Assembly: GCA_019614645.1 (NCBI GenBank)
Contig: JABWDB010000007.1
Coordinates: forward strand, 5,345,501 to 5,409,500
DNA from: Stratiolaelaps scimitus
Lineage: Eukaryota > Arthropoda > Arachnida > Mesostigmata > Laelapidae
Reading direction: 5' to 3'
DNA length: 64,000 nucleotides
A program made the translations under genes and the position numbers. Of the stretch, positions 11,720 through 24,114 are shown in pieces; position 1 is the stretch's first letter; each line of letters begins with the position of its first letter. Under the pieces are notes generated by a model that was given only the letters and a program-made list of their open reading frames with translations, did no database searches and was not told where the DNA came from.

Positions 11720-14190
11720 GCTGTAGCAAGTGTAATTCGTTCCACCACATGGTTAATTGCAATGGCGATGCTCTGTCACAGATGATCGGATCGAGCGGAC
11801 ATATCCGCCTCGGGACAGCTACACAGATACAATCGACGTCGCTATACAGCTAATTCCAAAAGCAACTTACTAGCCAAGCGACGGACCAAATTAGGTAAGA
11901 TACGTTATAGTTTTTTATACAATGACGTCTTCTATTTGTTTCACAAAAATGCCCATGGCCAAATATTTATATACGTTGGACATTAGACACTTGGACATGT
12001 TGTACATTCGCAAAAACTACAGCAGTCATAAAAAATTCACATTTTAAATGTACATCCGGATGTGTTTGCCAAAGTGGCATTATTTATTCATCTCAACAGT
12101 TGATCACAACACAGCAGCTGCAAAATGTCGCCTCACGCCTGCCGTTTGAGAGAAATCTCTCTTAAATTTAAAATCCTATATAAGAGGCGGTCGAAAGCTG
12201 ATACTACCATTAAAAAGACTACTAAGTGATGGCTACACAAACAGGATAGAATTTCTTTGTCCTCGGAGTTTTTGATATATATATATATATATATATATAT
12301 CATCTTAGTTTTTATCTATACGCTTGCTCCGTGCTTAAGTACATTTTCCCCTGTTTAATATGTATCGTTCGCTCCACCTCATGCTTGAAGTCTCATGTAG
12401 CCTGTAGGCGAATGAGACGCTCGCTTTTCCATACGCTACATGGTACGCTCCCGGGAGAAGTCGTTTGCGTCTTAAGATTATTTTAAACCCCGTCACTCTT
12501 CCCTCCATATTACGCTCCATGTGCGACAGCAGCATGTTCGCTACTATCGCCGGGATATCTGCTAGAAATGCGTCTGTCGGTCCCTGAGCGATTCGTCGTC
12601 GCTGGCACGGAAGAGCCGACGCAACGCGCGAAGGCAGATGTCTGGCCTAAATGGACGAATCCCAGACCACGGCACGTCAAGCCGCGCTCGCCCCCGCGCA
12701 CCACAAAGAGGGTCTTCATCATGTCGAAGAAGATTCGCCCGACTCGGGAGAGAAGAGCCCTGCGGGTGCGTAACCCCCAGCTTCCTTTCGAACCTGAGTC
12801 GTTGTGCTTAGGCCCGAAGAGGCAAAGCCGCGCGGCGCACGGCCAAATTCGAAATTTGAGAACGAACGATTGAGAGGCAGCAGCAGCAGCAGCGGCGCTA
12901 GAGAGAGGGCGACCCTTGCCAGCAGGAACTGCGGACACTACATTGGTTGTGTGTTTGCTATCGGCCTTCCTCTGTCAAGCGAGTTCTGGCGCCAGCGAAT
13001 TCCTCATGCAAGTATGTTCCCTTTGTTAGGCCTTCTTTCCGGCACCCTGAGAGTGCCCCCTCGAACTCGACTCTGTTTCGCTTCTATAGAGCTGTATTGG
13101 GGCTACCCGACGGCCTAAGACCCTGGCACCCCATTCGGCTACAGCAAAAACCCCATTGCGTTCACCGGCTTGCGCTAAATATCCCTCTCTCTCTCTCGCA
13201 CTGAGCTCATCCCCTGCAGCAGGATCATCTGGAGGGTGCTGTCGTGAGCTTCTCAGACTTCAAATGTCTAATAAAGCCTACAATGGGGATAGGTCGGGGT
13301 CTCCTCTGTGGGTTAGTGCTGTAGCGAGCGTTTCTCTCTCTCTCTCTTCGAATCTCTTTCTTTGCTCCTTCTTCGACTGTTCCATGATGATGGCTCTGAA
13401 TGTGGGTCCCGATGGGTTAAGCGGCGTTGGCGACAGCGTAGCAATCGGCCAATAGCTGTGCCCACTGAGCTGAATTTGAGTTCAAGTTTCTTTGACGGGC
13501 AAGATGAAGTTTGCTTTAGCTCTTCTGAGTGATCTCCGCATGCCAAGTGCTTGATATTCAGTAGTAACAATAAGAGAATCGATGTGAAGGGGATAGTCGT
13601 GCCGATACAGCTCGCTGTAATTAAACGTTCTCAAATTTTTGTTATTGTAAACTTGGCATTTTCAATTGAAAAAAAAACGCTACGTGTTGTGCTCGGTCTT
13701 AAGACAATCCCTAATACTGCATTATATTTTGATAATGTATTACAGAAGTGCAGAGAGACCTGAGCATCTATGTATAATCACTAGAAATCGACAACGGCCA
13801 GAACAAGATGGTTACTAGTACTTCTAGTGAGAATTAATTATATTTAATTATATATAAGCAAAGTTCTTCCGTGTAAAATGGCTGGAGTTCACTAAATGTG
13901 CCCTCCATCACATTGCACAGCACTACGTACTCACGATAGACATGACTTCGACTCGACTACCACCTCTGCCTCTCATTATATTAGATCATCGTTGAGAAAA
14001 CCACGAGGCTGCTGTGGCGAGACCTCATCGTTGATACTCGTGTCAGTTCCGCCGTCATAGTGGCTGACGCTCGCTGGCCCTGGACCTCACATTCGGGCAT
14101 CGTCACCGTGAAATATATGTGCTAGCCCTGGCCATCATGCTTCAGCCCATATTCGTTCAGTACCCTTCTATTCGTCTCGCTCTACGAGGG
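11720..14190. other. unassigned stretch
   Basis: AT-rich to 12270, then a (TA)n at about 12277-12300, then GC-rich to 13450 with overlapping frames up to 142 codons on both strands and a (CAG)n at 12880-12896. An ATG frame of 66 codons at 12335-12535 (- strand) and a GTGAGT donor after an ATG frame of 14 codons at 13935-13976 (- strand) were seen but are too weak to call. Confidence 0.45.
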
Positions 14191-14195
14191 CGTAT

Positions 14196-14220
14196 GGTCG
14201 GTCGGTCGGTCGGTCGGTCG
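14196..14220. repeat. (GGTC)n microsatellite
   Basis: Six tandem tetranucleotide units. Confidence 0.95.
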
Positions 14221-14221
14221 C

Positions 14222-15430
14222 TGGGAGGGGATTGGCAAGCGAGTTCGCTTGTAGCTCGTCGTCTGTTCATGTCCGCTTCCTTCGAGCCATAACCATAATA
14301 ATTAATTGCGCAGACAACTCAGAGCGTCCCTGTGTCCCGCCGCCCGTCCCTTCCAGTTTCTGTTTTCACAGCGAGAGAAAGAGAGAGGGAGAGCTGCTCT
14401 TGCTGGCCGCAGCACGGTTCTGCTGTTACCGCAAGCCGCAGTAACAGCCGCACGCTGGCCGCGGGACTTCTCCCTGTGATCAACTCGGTTTCCCCCCCCG
14501 CGCACACCCGCGTGTCCTAGGCTTCGCCTCTCTTCCTCTGGACGATCCAGCCGCTCGAGTCTGGCACGGACGTCGTGCAGAGCCCTCGGAGCCTGTGGTT
14601 CGCCGGGAACCACTGAACGGCTGGTGGTAGCGGAGAACCTAGTGAGACTGATGAGACGAACGAAACCGACAGAGCAGGGAGAGACGGATGCTGTACAATA
14701 AACAGCGGTGGCTAGTGGCAACAAGGCTGTCGAACGACGCGACGTATTTCCCTTCGGGCGAAGGCGTACGAATAAATACGGCCGGGAGTTGGACGAGATG
14801 AGTGGGGGCTCTAACTGGCGGGGATCACTACGAAGTCAGTACTCAAGCGCTGGGCGGCTACTCCAGTGTTCTTCGTAAATCACGCTAGACGCTGCCGTAT
14901 GGAATCAAGTATAACTCATATCCTTCTTGAAAGTAGCGAGGAAGTCATTTTTGGATGACACCCACTGGCGTCCTTTGTCGCTGGCTGACTGAGACAAGAA
15001 GAGCGAATCTTCCCTGATAATCCGTCAAAATGTGAAGTCATTCATGAGAAGCTAAGATACAACACGGTAAGTGATTAGGAACGACGTCCGAAAAACTAAA
15101 GAAAGAAAAAAATTAACATAATATTTTGATTAAAAAAAGCTAGAAATGTGAATATGAGTCGTCTTACTAATTGGACATGCCATTCTTTGGCAGGGATACC
15201 TTGCAGCATACCGTCATCTAGAATACGCAGTATTTTCGCTGCTACCAAATTAAATACCATTAAACGCACGCTATCCAGTGCGGTTCGCTCTCCACAAAGC
15301 AGTCCCCATGGAAGATCCGTTGAAGTGTAGCCATTCCTGGACATCCAAAGACAAATCGTGTACATCTCGGGTTCACCTTACTTAATCAAATAGACTGAAA
15401 CAGGTGCCACTCCAAAGATTAGCAACAACT
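14222..15430. other. unassigned stretch
   Basis: Frames up to 140 codons overlap on the two strands at 14300-14724 in GC-rich sequence with no domain. A pair of overlapping frames at 15096-15365 is equally uninformative. (TA)n follows at about 15432-15454. Confidence 0.45.
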
Positions 15431-15476
15431 AATATATATATATATATATATATATGCGTACCACCAGACACGTGAT

Positions 15477-16106
15477 TTAATCGGTCCGCACCAAAAAGCT
15501 GGCACTGCTCGGCTGGGTCAGGGGAGCGATAATCCAAAGGGCTGTTCGTTCGCTCGATATGTCAGCAGTTCGGTCTTCTATCATCGAGTTGAAAGCACGC
15601 TGTGTACACCTGTTGGTAAAAACATGAGCGCCCCACTTAAGTATCCTCATAACAGTAACACACCCTTCATATATATATATATATATATAGATATACCGCG
15701 TATCCGCTGAGACATCCGCTGCAGTTGCCCCCCATAGGGCTGTGATACGCGTTATTCGATCACGAGATATGGAGGGAACGAAGATAAAGCGATCGCTGAG
15801 TTGAAACTTTTGCCCTCTGACTCTCGCGCATAAAATGTTAACACGGCGAGGATCTTCTCTAAGGATCCACAAAATACCCGGTGTGAATTGTGTACCCGCC
15901 TGCTGGTCCTCGACGAGGATATCATTCTCCAAAAAATCTTAATCATGCTTAAAAGGTGCTGGCACGACCGAGGATACGGTGGCTTCATTCTCGGACTGGC
16001 CGCGTACAGGTGTATAAAACAGGAACAGCTCCCTAGGCCTCGCGTAGTAAGCCACATAATATCTGGCGGATGGGGTTCCACCAAGTAGACACTGAAGGAC
16101 ACGCAT
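15477..16106 (-). pseudogene. possible decayed coding frame with one stop
   Basis: Starting from an ATG at 16106, one - strand frame runs 210 codons to a TAG at 15477 with a single in-frame TAA at 15939-15941. A (TA)n insertion near 15670-15688 keeps the frame. The part before the TAA is 55 codons, the part after about 153. No domain is recognised. Alternatives are two separate chance frames, or two exons with an intron spanning the stop. A random frame of 150 codons is expected about once or twice in this much DNA, so the evidence is modest. Confidence 0.18.
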
Positions 16107-16149
16107 GCGATGACTTGCGTTTTACCTTACCTTTAACGTTCTGTGAATG

Positions 16150-17267
16150 GTAGATTACAGGTCCGTATTAGGTCCAAGTTCCTGTGTAAGCTTAAAAAAT
16201 AAGCCTTTTATTCGAGACAGAAGGAACGCTTCTCCGTATATAATAACCTGCAGCTTATCTTGTGAGGCACAACATATACCGGTACCTAATATCAGGTCTG
16301 AAATAGTGGGAGTATTCAAGCCTATGTATGGGTATTTCAAGTGATATATTCTTTATCATTAGAGATTTATGATTATCTGGACACATGCGATAACCACTGA
16401 CCAAGTAGGTAAATCTTTTATGCTTTGAGTATTTCCAATGGACCGATAAGGTATGCCAAACTGTGATGAATCATTCAATCTATTAGATAATGTAACAAAG
16501 GTAACCACGATTGTTTAAGTGACACCACAAGACAGCAACGATTCCAGCCTTTGCTGAGACCTGGCTGGCGAATACGAGCATATATTCTGTGGCACCTAAT
16601 CGGTCGATTAGGACCCGCAGTGCAAACCAAGGCAACATCAGGGATGGGGAGGTATTAAGAATACATTATTAAGCTTGTTGATTGTCAGAATTGAACTCAC
16701 CGAGAAATTCTGGGCCGATGAAGGGTCGAGCTCATGCGGAATATATCCAGGATCGAATGAGCAATAAGCATGAATTTGTTTGAGGTAATTCGTTATGGTC
16801 ATAGGTTAGTGATGTCTGACCGGCGGAGCTCGTTATCCAGTGAATTAATACTCAGTTTTTGGGTACTATTTTATATTTACGTTAAATGGGGATGTTCTCT
16901 GAGCTTGTATCGAAGATTTCGTCGTGCTCACTACGATGTTCTAGAATACTGTGTAATATTATATAATAATAATTTTAGGTATGAAATACAGACAAATATT
17001 GCAATAAAAGACTAGGTGATATTCAAACGCACACACATATATATATTATATATATGTATAAATATATTTAGTTTTTTTTTTATGACGGAGAATGCTCATG
17101 CAGACCGGACCTCACAGCTAAACTATTTTGCCATGGTACTGTGGGACTCCTGCCTGACGGAGTGGCAGACTTACCCACTAAACTCACGCCCCACTTTAAA
17201 CTTCACTCTAGATTTATCAGGGTCTTCAGAATTAACAATACAACGAAACAACGGAGAGTGGCAGACG

Positions 17268-17303
<36 letters not shown>

Positions 17304-17960
17304 TTAGATATATTTTATCACACTGAGCAACCACGAAATTGTGATAGCTCTACTAAACCTATACTCCCCCTATGAATCGCATGTAAACATATAGGTTATT
17401 CAATATCCATGATATATACTCAGGAATGGCAAGGTCATCATGGAATCTCATGTGTTTAGGGACCGGACGCATGGAGCGCGTGTGTGGAAGGTTGTATTGT
17501 ACATCGAACGTGTGATCCTTAGCCTTCACTGGGTCGAAATCTTGTCTTGCGACAGTAACTCTCCGAGGAATTCACTATCAGCGATAGGGACAAGTTCAAT
17601 GCCTGCAGATTAAAGAAGCACATCGAGACCGTTATCCGGTGAATTGCGCAGCTATTATAATCAACGGTAACGCCGTCTCAACGACGTAACAATTCCCTTG
17701 TTATAGAGCTCGGAACTACGGCCAAACGTTTTTCTTACGTAATGATACACTTAAGCGATTATTAAACATAAATCGAAGCCAAACACGAACTTGCATCCCG
17801 AAGAGAAAAAATAATCCCGCCGGCTGAAAGAATTAGGTATCACTTGTAGGGGTTCAAATTATTCAGTCATATTTTTTTCTGCCTTGTATAGTAATTCGGC
17901 AGATGGGAGGAGAGCACATCTTAGGCGGATCTACGAGAAGGATGTGAAATAGCTATCAAG
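16150..17960. other. AT-rich unassigned stretch
   Basis: No supported gene. (TA)n tracts lie at about 17036-17057 and 17270-17299. A frame of 94 codons (17016-17300) runs into the second tract. Its part after an ATG at 17082 is protein-like but unsupported. Confidence 0.45.
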
Positions 17961-17981
17961 AGGAGGGATTCGGGCAATATA

Positions 17982-18566
17982 TTGCTTATAGCTGCTCGTT
18001 TGGCGCACTGCCGTTTAAGCTGTGGAGGACGATATCGTTGGCTCCCTCCTGCGGGTTGGCTCTGGGTAGACTTCTTGTTTGGGATGTCCATAAAGAGCCT
18101 CGGGCATCAGTTATTAGCGATCTGTTGCATTCGCCATCTTGCCTTATCATCGTTTCGTTTGGTCCGGTTGCGAGGAGACATGCAACAGGCCCAAGACAAG
18201 TTAAACATAACACCTGCCCCCCCGATAAAGGTGTTGCTCATAGCTCGACACCAGAGCGACACGCACAGACAACGCGGTGTTCGATCTCGTGGTGAATTTC
18301 TCATGACATCGGTTGGGTTTATTCTGCAGCTATTGTTTACGTTGGCACATAACGTCCACTGTGTCGTTGACATCCTATCTGTTGTTCGCATACTAACCAT
18401 TCAGGCTAATCAGTGTACCCCGCTTCGAGAATCAAATGCTTACGTATGCATGTGTCATTTCATTCATTTTGAGTCTGTTACCTGGTACAGCAGTGAATTG
18501 AAAATCCGTACAAATTGCGAGGCATCTTTATGGTGCTATTTGTTTTGGAATCGCTCGCGATGCTAA
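17982..18566 (+). CDS. long unassigned ORF
   Basis: An open frame of 194 codons, the second longest in the window, starts at a non-ATG codon. It has a hydrophobic stretch around residues 110-135 and several Cys residues near the end, but no recognisable domain. A strong acceptor-like CTGCAG lies inside at about 18330. Frames of this length have a reasonable chance of occurring at random here, so it is recorded mainly for its length. Confidence 0.15.
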   Translation: MLIAARLAHCRLSCGGRYRWLPPAGWLWVDFLFGMSIKSLGHQLLAICCIRHLALSSFRLVRLRGDMQQAQDKLNITPAPPIKVLLIARHQSDTHRQRGVRSRGEFLMTSVGFILQLLFTLAHNVHCVVDILSVVRILTIQANQCTPLRESNAYVCMCHFIHFESVTWYSSELKIRTNCEASLWCYLFWNRSRC

Positions 18567-18765
18567 AAGTTGCATAATATGATCGATGTAGTAAATATAG
18601 CGGCAGCAGGGAATATGGAGCGGGGCGTTCGATCACTTGAATATAACGGATTGGTAAGGATTTCCTCTTCTTCCTGATACCGAGCGCTAGCCGCGTAATG
18701 TCGTTACGTGCTTCATTGAGATTGATTGATAGCTTTTCAATATGTTGCTTGGCAGGTAGACGCAT
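18478..18765 (-). CDS. small ORF, unknown
   Basis: An ATG-started frame of 95 codons, basic and helix-prone in its first half (Lys/Arg/Leu rich with a Lys-Lys-Arg-Lys cluster). It overlaps the end of the 17982-18566 frame on the other strand, so at most one is real. There is no other support. Confidence 0.15.
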   Translation of the reverse strand: MRLPAKQHIEKLSINLNEARNDITRLALGIRKKRKSLPIRYIQVIERPAPYSLLPLYLLHRSYYATFSIASDSKTNSTIKMPRNLYGFSIHCCTR

Positions 18766-18769
18766 TATC

Positions 18770-20270
18770 GACTAAATTAATCATGCGTTCTATTATCCAT
18801 AAGTGGAGGTGGCTGCTCGTCTTGAATGATACGTAGGGTCCGCTAAAGCGTTTCGTGTCTTAACGACTCGACGCGCATGTATACTCTGCTAGAGTCAAGG
18901 ATGACAATAGATCTCGAGAATATATCGATATTCACGAAATCTAAGGATCATTCTAAAGATGTTATTTATTTTCGATCAGTTACACAAGATGTAGATATAG
19001 CACAATACGGATCATTCATCTAACAACTTGCAGTAACGTGCGAAGTTCTGTGTGGCTCCGTATGTATACGTGGGAGCGTTGTTTTCGTAAATCCCTACGA
19101 AGTGCGCTGAGTAGCTCAGCCAAACATCTGATGGCTCGTTTGAAGCAGACAGATTTCGACAGCTAAACACGAACGGCGCTTTCGAACTTCTTTTAGACTC
19201 GTACTAATGTGCTGGTTAAATGAAAACTTTTCTCTGTGCTTCAGAGAAAAGCGTCTGCTTCGAGCCGTGCCGACGGATCCCATCTTGTATTAATATTATT
19301 ATTATTTCTATTATATAGACGGTTCTGATGATCGAAAGACTACCATACGTATAAAGGCGCCGTTGTATACCCAGAGCAGAAACCAAGTTAAAGGGAGGGT
19401 CTCCCCTTCGGAGTGTCGGAGTGCCGAGAGCGCAGCTTTACCGCAATACCTCGACGGCTGCTACCCCTAGCGGTCGACAGCCGGGTGGCCGCCCTCCGTT
19501 CACTGGCTACAACTGCAGAGACTTTGTTTCTCTACTCTCTTGTGCAGCGAACGAAAAAGAACGCTCCGATCCGTTCTAGCAGCCGTTGGGAGCCGAGGAC
19601 TGCTATATGTCTCAGTTGGCCTCGATGTTCCGCGGTAACAGGGCCGTAGCGTCGGCGCCGATGTCTGGTCGAGGCAAACCGAAACAGGGACCCCGGCCGT
19701 TCCCCACCGGTCCGTTTCGTACCGCCGCCATCGCCACCAGCGGGCTGTCACAACGACTCTCGGTTCGTGCTAGCGGAGCGCTTACACAGCAGTTTCGCTC
19801 TCCGAAAAAGAGCAACAGTTCCGGCCGACAAGACAGAGCAGGTAGTAGTAGTTGTAGCAAAGTCAAGTGGCCTCCACAGTTGCCGATGCCGCGGTCGATG
19901 GGAGGGGGACGGGGGCACTGATGATGTTGGCCCACGATGGCTAGCGCGTGATGTATGCAGTTGTATTAACTCGCCGAAGTACGGGAACACGCGAATGGCC
20001 CGATTGCGGATACGGAATCCTCGAACGATTACATTGGTCAGATGAAATGCAAGGAAAAGGAATGCGTCTTCGTTTTGATTTATTTTGAAGGGAAGCAAAC
20101 TATAATCGTTATTTTCCTTTGAGGTTAATCGTTTGCGGTGCAAGGCGTTATGAGATAGCCATAAAGGTTGCCCTAGCTGTACAGACATATGCTACTCCAT
20201 AGGGCTCTCTGCAGGACTGATCTCGTCCTTGTTATGATCAGTGGGCGATGTTGGAAGCGCATTATATACG
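18770..20270. other. unassigned; possible TATA box at 19350
   Basis: The sequence TATAAAGG at 19350-19357 sits at the edge of a GC-rich segment (19380-19930) with overlapping frames up to 146 codons. This could be a core promoter and 5' exon, but no initiator, start codon or splice site confirms it. Confidence 0.25.
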
Positions 20271-20273
20271 TTT

Positions 20274-20398
20274 ACTCGGCCTTCACCCATCACGTTATAT
20301 ACCCAAACGTTATATAGGATAACTCGGCCTTCACCCATCACGTTATATACCCAAACGTTATATAGGATAACTCGGCCTTCACCCATCACGATATCCTT
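20274..20398. repeat. 48-bp tandem repeat, about 2.6 copies
   Basis: The unit begins ACTCGGCCTTCACCCATCAC, with starts at 20274, 20322 and 20370. Copies are almost identical, so the expansion is recent. Because 48 is divisible by three, frames on both strands show a 16-residue repeat, which should not be read as a real repeat protein. Confidence 0.95.
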
Positions 20399-20637
20399 TT
20401 GCAAATATAGCCATGAGCACAATGTTACAAACATGGTTTTCTACTCGGGTTTTTTCGTAGACCTCAAAACACACACGACGGTGTGGGATGGTCAATAAAT
20501 ATAATAAATAATAAAACTTGGCCGCCTGTAAATAACTATATTTATGAATAAGTCAAGCAGAGAACGAGCCGTACGTACCACTTCCTACTACAAATACGAG
20601 CACAGAGCGAGGCTTGTAGAGACATTTTCAGAGTCAC

Positions 20638-20949
20638 ATGTTTGCCTTACTGCCAAATGTCCACAAGCTTAGAATAACCTACTGTCTTTACGTGGATATT
20701 GGAAGACTCAACAATTCTAAGGCTGCAGGTGGAAATACTACCCACGGAACAAGTTTACTTTCTCTGCCCTCTGTGAACGGATTGATCGAAGTGGAAACTA
20801 TATTTGAGCTAAGCGCGGTCGTCTCTTGGAAGACATGGATCGGGACGAGATGGGTTTTAAGGAGTCAGTCTCCCATTCCTGCGGTACACTTAATTGTTGG
20901 GTCCCCTTCAAAAACGGGCTCATTACTTATAACCGACCGAGTAAGGTGA
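20638..20949 (+). CDS. small ORF, unknown
   Basis: An ATG-started frame of 103 codons with mixed composition and no signal peptide, transmembrane helix or known motif. It is not flanked by convincing splice sites. It could be a small gene or chance. Confidence 0.18.
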   Translation: MFALLPNVHKLRITYCLYVDIGRLNNSKAAGGNTTHGTSLLSLPSVNGLIEVETIFELSAVVSWKTWIGTRWVLRSQSPIPAVHLIVGSPSKTGSLLITDRVR

Positions 20950-21613
20950 TCAGCCTATGCTAAGACCAGATCTCTGTTCCTGAATCGAAGCTGAAGGACG
21001 CGCATGTAATGTGTGTGTGAGTCGGAAGGAACAGCCATGAAGTAATCGGCCCTTCCTCTCAACTAAAGTGAACATGATTTTACAAATATCCTATTGGACA
21101 AGCGAGCATTACTGGCACGAGTGCAGTAACTGTACACTCCAGACTTAGGTACAGACAAGTATTGAACTTTTATACGACGCAGATAGTGTCGTAGCTATCT
21201 AGCTAAGTAATATGCCGCTAAAACGCCGAGATCACCCGATCACCTGTGCATATCCCAAGGCGAACCAACCTCCCGGCGTTTATTGAAGGCGTGAGACCGG
21301 CAATAGGTGCATTATTACATCGGGGCATCTATACAGCAGCTATCATTGCAGCTGCTCGCCGGAAGAGCGATGGAGCGGGCAGCCAGCACTGCTGACGCTG
21401 TCGCAAGAACCGCGGGGGCTTTGTGCGTGGACAGAAAAGTACAAAATGTTGGCGCCTGATAAGCGTCGTCGACCGCCGTCGCTCGAGGACAAGCGGCCGC
21501 CACACATTCATCCAACGCAGCCCATCGTAAGCCTGACTCGCATACACCTGTACTGGTACCTGCTATGTATGTGTACACGCTTATATAGACAGCAGCATGG
21601 GCAACAGACTTAC

Positions 21614-21738
21614 GCGGTTGCTTCAGCCGGCGCCCCCGTCACCAAACCCGCCGAACTGAGCAACAACAGACACATAGCAACAGACACAACATCAGATACC
21701 CCGCCCCCGGGGCCTAAACGAAAGGATCGTGGGAACAT
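21614..21738 (-). CDS. possible first coding exon with signal peptide
   Basis: On the - strand an ATG at 21738 opens a frame whose residues 14-36 form a classic signal peptide: a hydrophobic core with Met-Cys-Leu-Leu-Leu-Leu, then small residues ending in Val-Thr-Gly-Ala, a likely cleavage site. The frame meets a perfect GTAAGT donor (intron starting at 21613) after 41 codons plus two bases. The same frame is open upstream to 22113, so an ATG in good context near 21849 (ATGGCC) could be the true start. The protein would be secreted or membrane-bound, but the remaining exons were not found and the family is unknown. Confidence 0.35.
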
Positions 21739-22145
21739 TGTTTCGGGAAATGGGCTCTCATACCCCAGAGGAGGGCTGAGTAGAGCAGGTGAAACCCCTC
21801 TTGTAACAACAACGAACGCGGTAGTTATGATGGTTGTGGTGGCGGCCATAGAAGACTCAGCGGCACAACTGGACGGGACGCGCGTGGGTCGTGATGTGAT
21901 AAGCGCCCGATGGTAACAAGGCTGTTCGAGGGGTGGCAACGTCGAGAAGGATGGGTGCGTTACTGTGCCGTTGGGGTCCGTCGGCACGAGGTCGTCAATG
22001 GCTGTTCCCCATGGCGCGTTGCGTTCTTTCGAGATCGACTCGCTTAAAGGGTATGTACAGCTGGAAGAAGTGCCGTGGGAATGATGTCTGATGACCGCTG
22101 ACGCTGTTACCAAGAGCGGGGCTCGTTAGCTATCATGAAGATGTC

Positions 22146-22166
22146 TATATATATATATATATATAT
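22146..22166. repeat. (TA)n microsatellite
   Basis: About ten TA units lying between the two possible divergent first exons. Confidence 0.9.
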
Positions 22167-22195
22167 GAGTGTGTGTATTTGTCGAGGACGTTTTA

Positions 22196-22261
22196 ATGCT
22201 GGCTAAAGTGAATGTTCAAGGAACGGAGCGCGCCACCCTCTGGAGATGGGCGGCATTTCGG
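22196..22261 (+). CDS. possible first coding exon, unknown
   Basis: An ATG at 22196 opens 22 codons ending exactly at a consensus donor (CGG|GTGAGT). The frame also stays open beyond the donor. If real it is a short phase-0 first exon transcribed away from the 21614-21738 candidate, implying a shared promoter region of about 450 bases. A 22-codon frame before a random donor is common, so support is weak. Confidence 0.2.
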
Positions 22262-22416
22262 GTGAGTTTCAACAGGTGTTATAGAGGTAGAAACGAGCAA
22301 CGAGAAACGATAAATAAAACAAACGATTTTCTAACAGGTCGTTCGACACAATATTCTTGCAATCTCCTAATGCGAATTTACTCGTTGGTGAGGATTCTAT
22401 ATGTTCAACCGCTTAC

Positions 22417-22578
22417 CTTCCCAACCATGAAATACCCTTCATGGCTAATAAGATGATCGCTAAGCGTTGGGTTTATCGTTAGAAAACGCCACCGTGCGCG
22501 ATTTGCGGTGTTCGGTTTTTCTTTTGGTATATTTCTGCATGGTAACGTCGAGCATTTGCCGTTTGAAGCTTCGACAAG
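22417..22578 (-). CDS. possible internal exon, unknown
   Basis: A - strand frame is open for 54 codons up to a GTAAGC donor (AAG|GTAAGC, intron starting at 22416). The product is rich in Asn, Pro, Lys and Arg with two Cys. The acceptor side is poorly defined and no family is recognised. A different frame on the + strand (22467-22652) overlaps. Confidence 0.2.
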
Positions 22579-22763
22579 TCACTCGGTCTAAGAGGCCGTC
22601 GAGGCGTATCTACTTATCATCTATATCTTATAGCTCAATCGGATGCCGGTAGGCAGATCTTGATGAGAAGTCTCGCAACGAAATCCTCTGAAGGATTTCG
22701 AAAATTTACCAGAGTCTAAAGCTGTTACGCGATTTTGAATCACTCTGTTCATTCATATGGGTC

Positions 22764-22973
22764 ATGAGCGGAATGTGGCGGAAACACACTCACGCCGTTA
22801 GAGTTAGAAATGAGTCCTTTACAATAATTATCAGTGCGCTCCAGTCGGATCCATCATCCATAGGACATAAATGGTTCATACCGCTTAAGGAAGTAGTGCA
22901 AAAAATATCACAAAAAATCCGCAAATCTCTTGCGAATAACGTGTACGAATGCTTGTTGAAGGCTGTACGCTAA
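22764..22973 (+). CDS. small ORF, unknown
   Basis: An ATG-started frame of 69 codons whose C-terminal half is Lys-rich and predicted to be an amphipathic helix (Val-Val-Gln-Lys-Ile-Ser-Gln-Lys-Ile). It has no signal peptide and no splice support. Confidence 0.18.
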   Translation: MSGMWRKHTHAVRVRNESFTIIISALQSDPSSIGHKWFIPLKEVVQKISQKIRKSLANNVYECLLKAVR

Positions 22974-23583
22974 AATAATTTCAAAATCACACAATTAGCA
23001 CTTTCAGAAAAGGTGCAAAATAGTAGATTTGTTCAATACAACATATCATAACGTGTTGGATAGCATCTCCCGTTCTGATACGGATGTGTGTCCCTGTGTA
23101 CGCCGTTGATACACCAGCATCAAGAGCCCATTATCGGCACACTTAACAATATGATTGTACGCTTAGTCGGCGATACGGGCAAATGCCATGTTCGCTGCCT
23201 AAGGCAAGCGCCTGTTTACGGCAGTTGTTTACACTGCAAGGAAGAACGAGTGAGAGAGAGAGAGATAAAGATCTTTTTTGGAAGACGAATCGATTGATCG
23301 GCCGCCCGAGCGACCGAAGGCGATTCTTCGAACCTCGTCAGCTCGGCCACCGGATCGATCCACCACCTACAGCCCACGCGCCACTCCGACCACTGCACTC
23401 GGCGATGGTTATTGACGATCGAGAGCAACGGTCGCTTTACTTTCACCCGCCTGTGTATCGCAGACGCAAGCAATTTCCATTGGTGGTGCACGACTGGTCG
23501 AGGTCGGTGCACAACATCAAGGATGTGGATGACTCGAATCCAAGGCGTTGAGTTGAGATGGAAGACCCAAGGAAACGAAAGAA

Positions 23584-23757
<174 letters not shown>

Positions 23758-23995
23758 AGGGAGGGAGAGAGAGACCCTATGTGTATGTGTGTCAAAACGA
23801 GAGACCTCGAAAATGGATGATGGGATGGACAGAGAACGAATGGATTAACGGCAAGCCCAGGAACAGGCGGTGGAAAAGCAGTTCACGCAGTGGGCTCAGG
23901 CCATCTCGCATTGGCCGCTGCCGCTGTCCACGCATCGGAATGCAAGGGTGCGTTTGTATTTTGTGATTCTGTCGAAAGCGGATACGGATTCTTTA

Positions 23996-24076
23996 GTAGT
24001 GATTACAGCACTGGCGTGATTCTGTGCGCCGTAGCGAGAAACAATGCACTAAAATGCTGATCACCTTTATATCACT
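23996..24076 (+). repeat. direct repeat, copy 1 of 2
   Basis: About 80 bases matching 24616-24697 at high identity, including an exact block of 30 or more bases around GCCGTAGCGAGAAACAATGC. Similarity stops abruptly on both sides. A type B SINE follows this copy after about 40 bases. Confidence 0.85.
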
Positions 24077-24114
24077 CGAAGCGGATTCTGTCGAGCGATG
24101 CTGTCTTTCTGTTA

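Noticed and set aside
13935..13976. 14-codon first exon before GTGAGT on the - strand
   Set aside because: Too short to distinguish from chance.
19661..19920. Met-Ser-Gly-Arg-Gly-Lys as at the start of histones H4 and H2A
   Set aside because: The residues after the sixth do not follow either histone and the frame then becomes Ser/Arg-rich without a histone fold.
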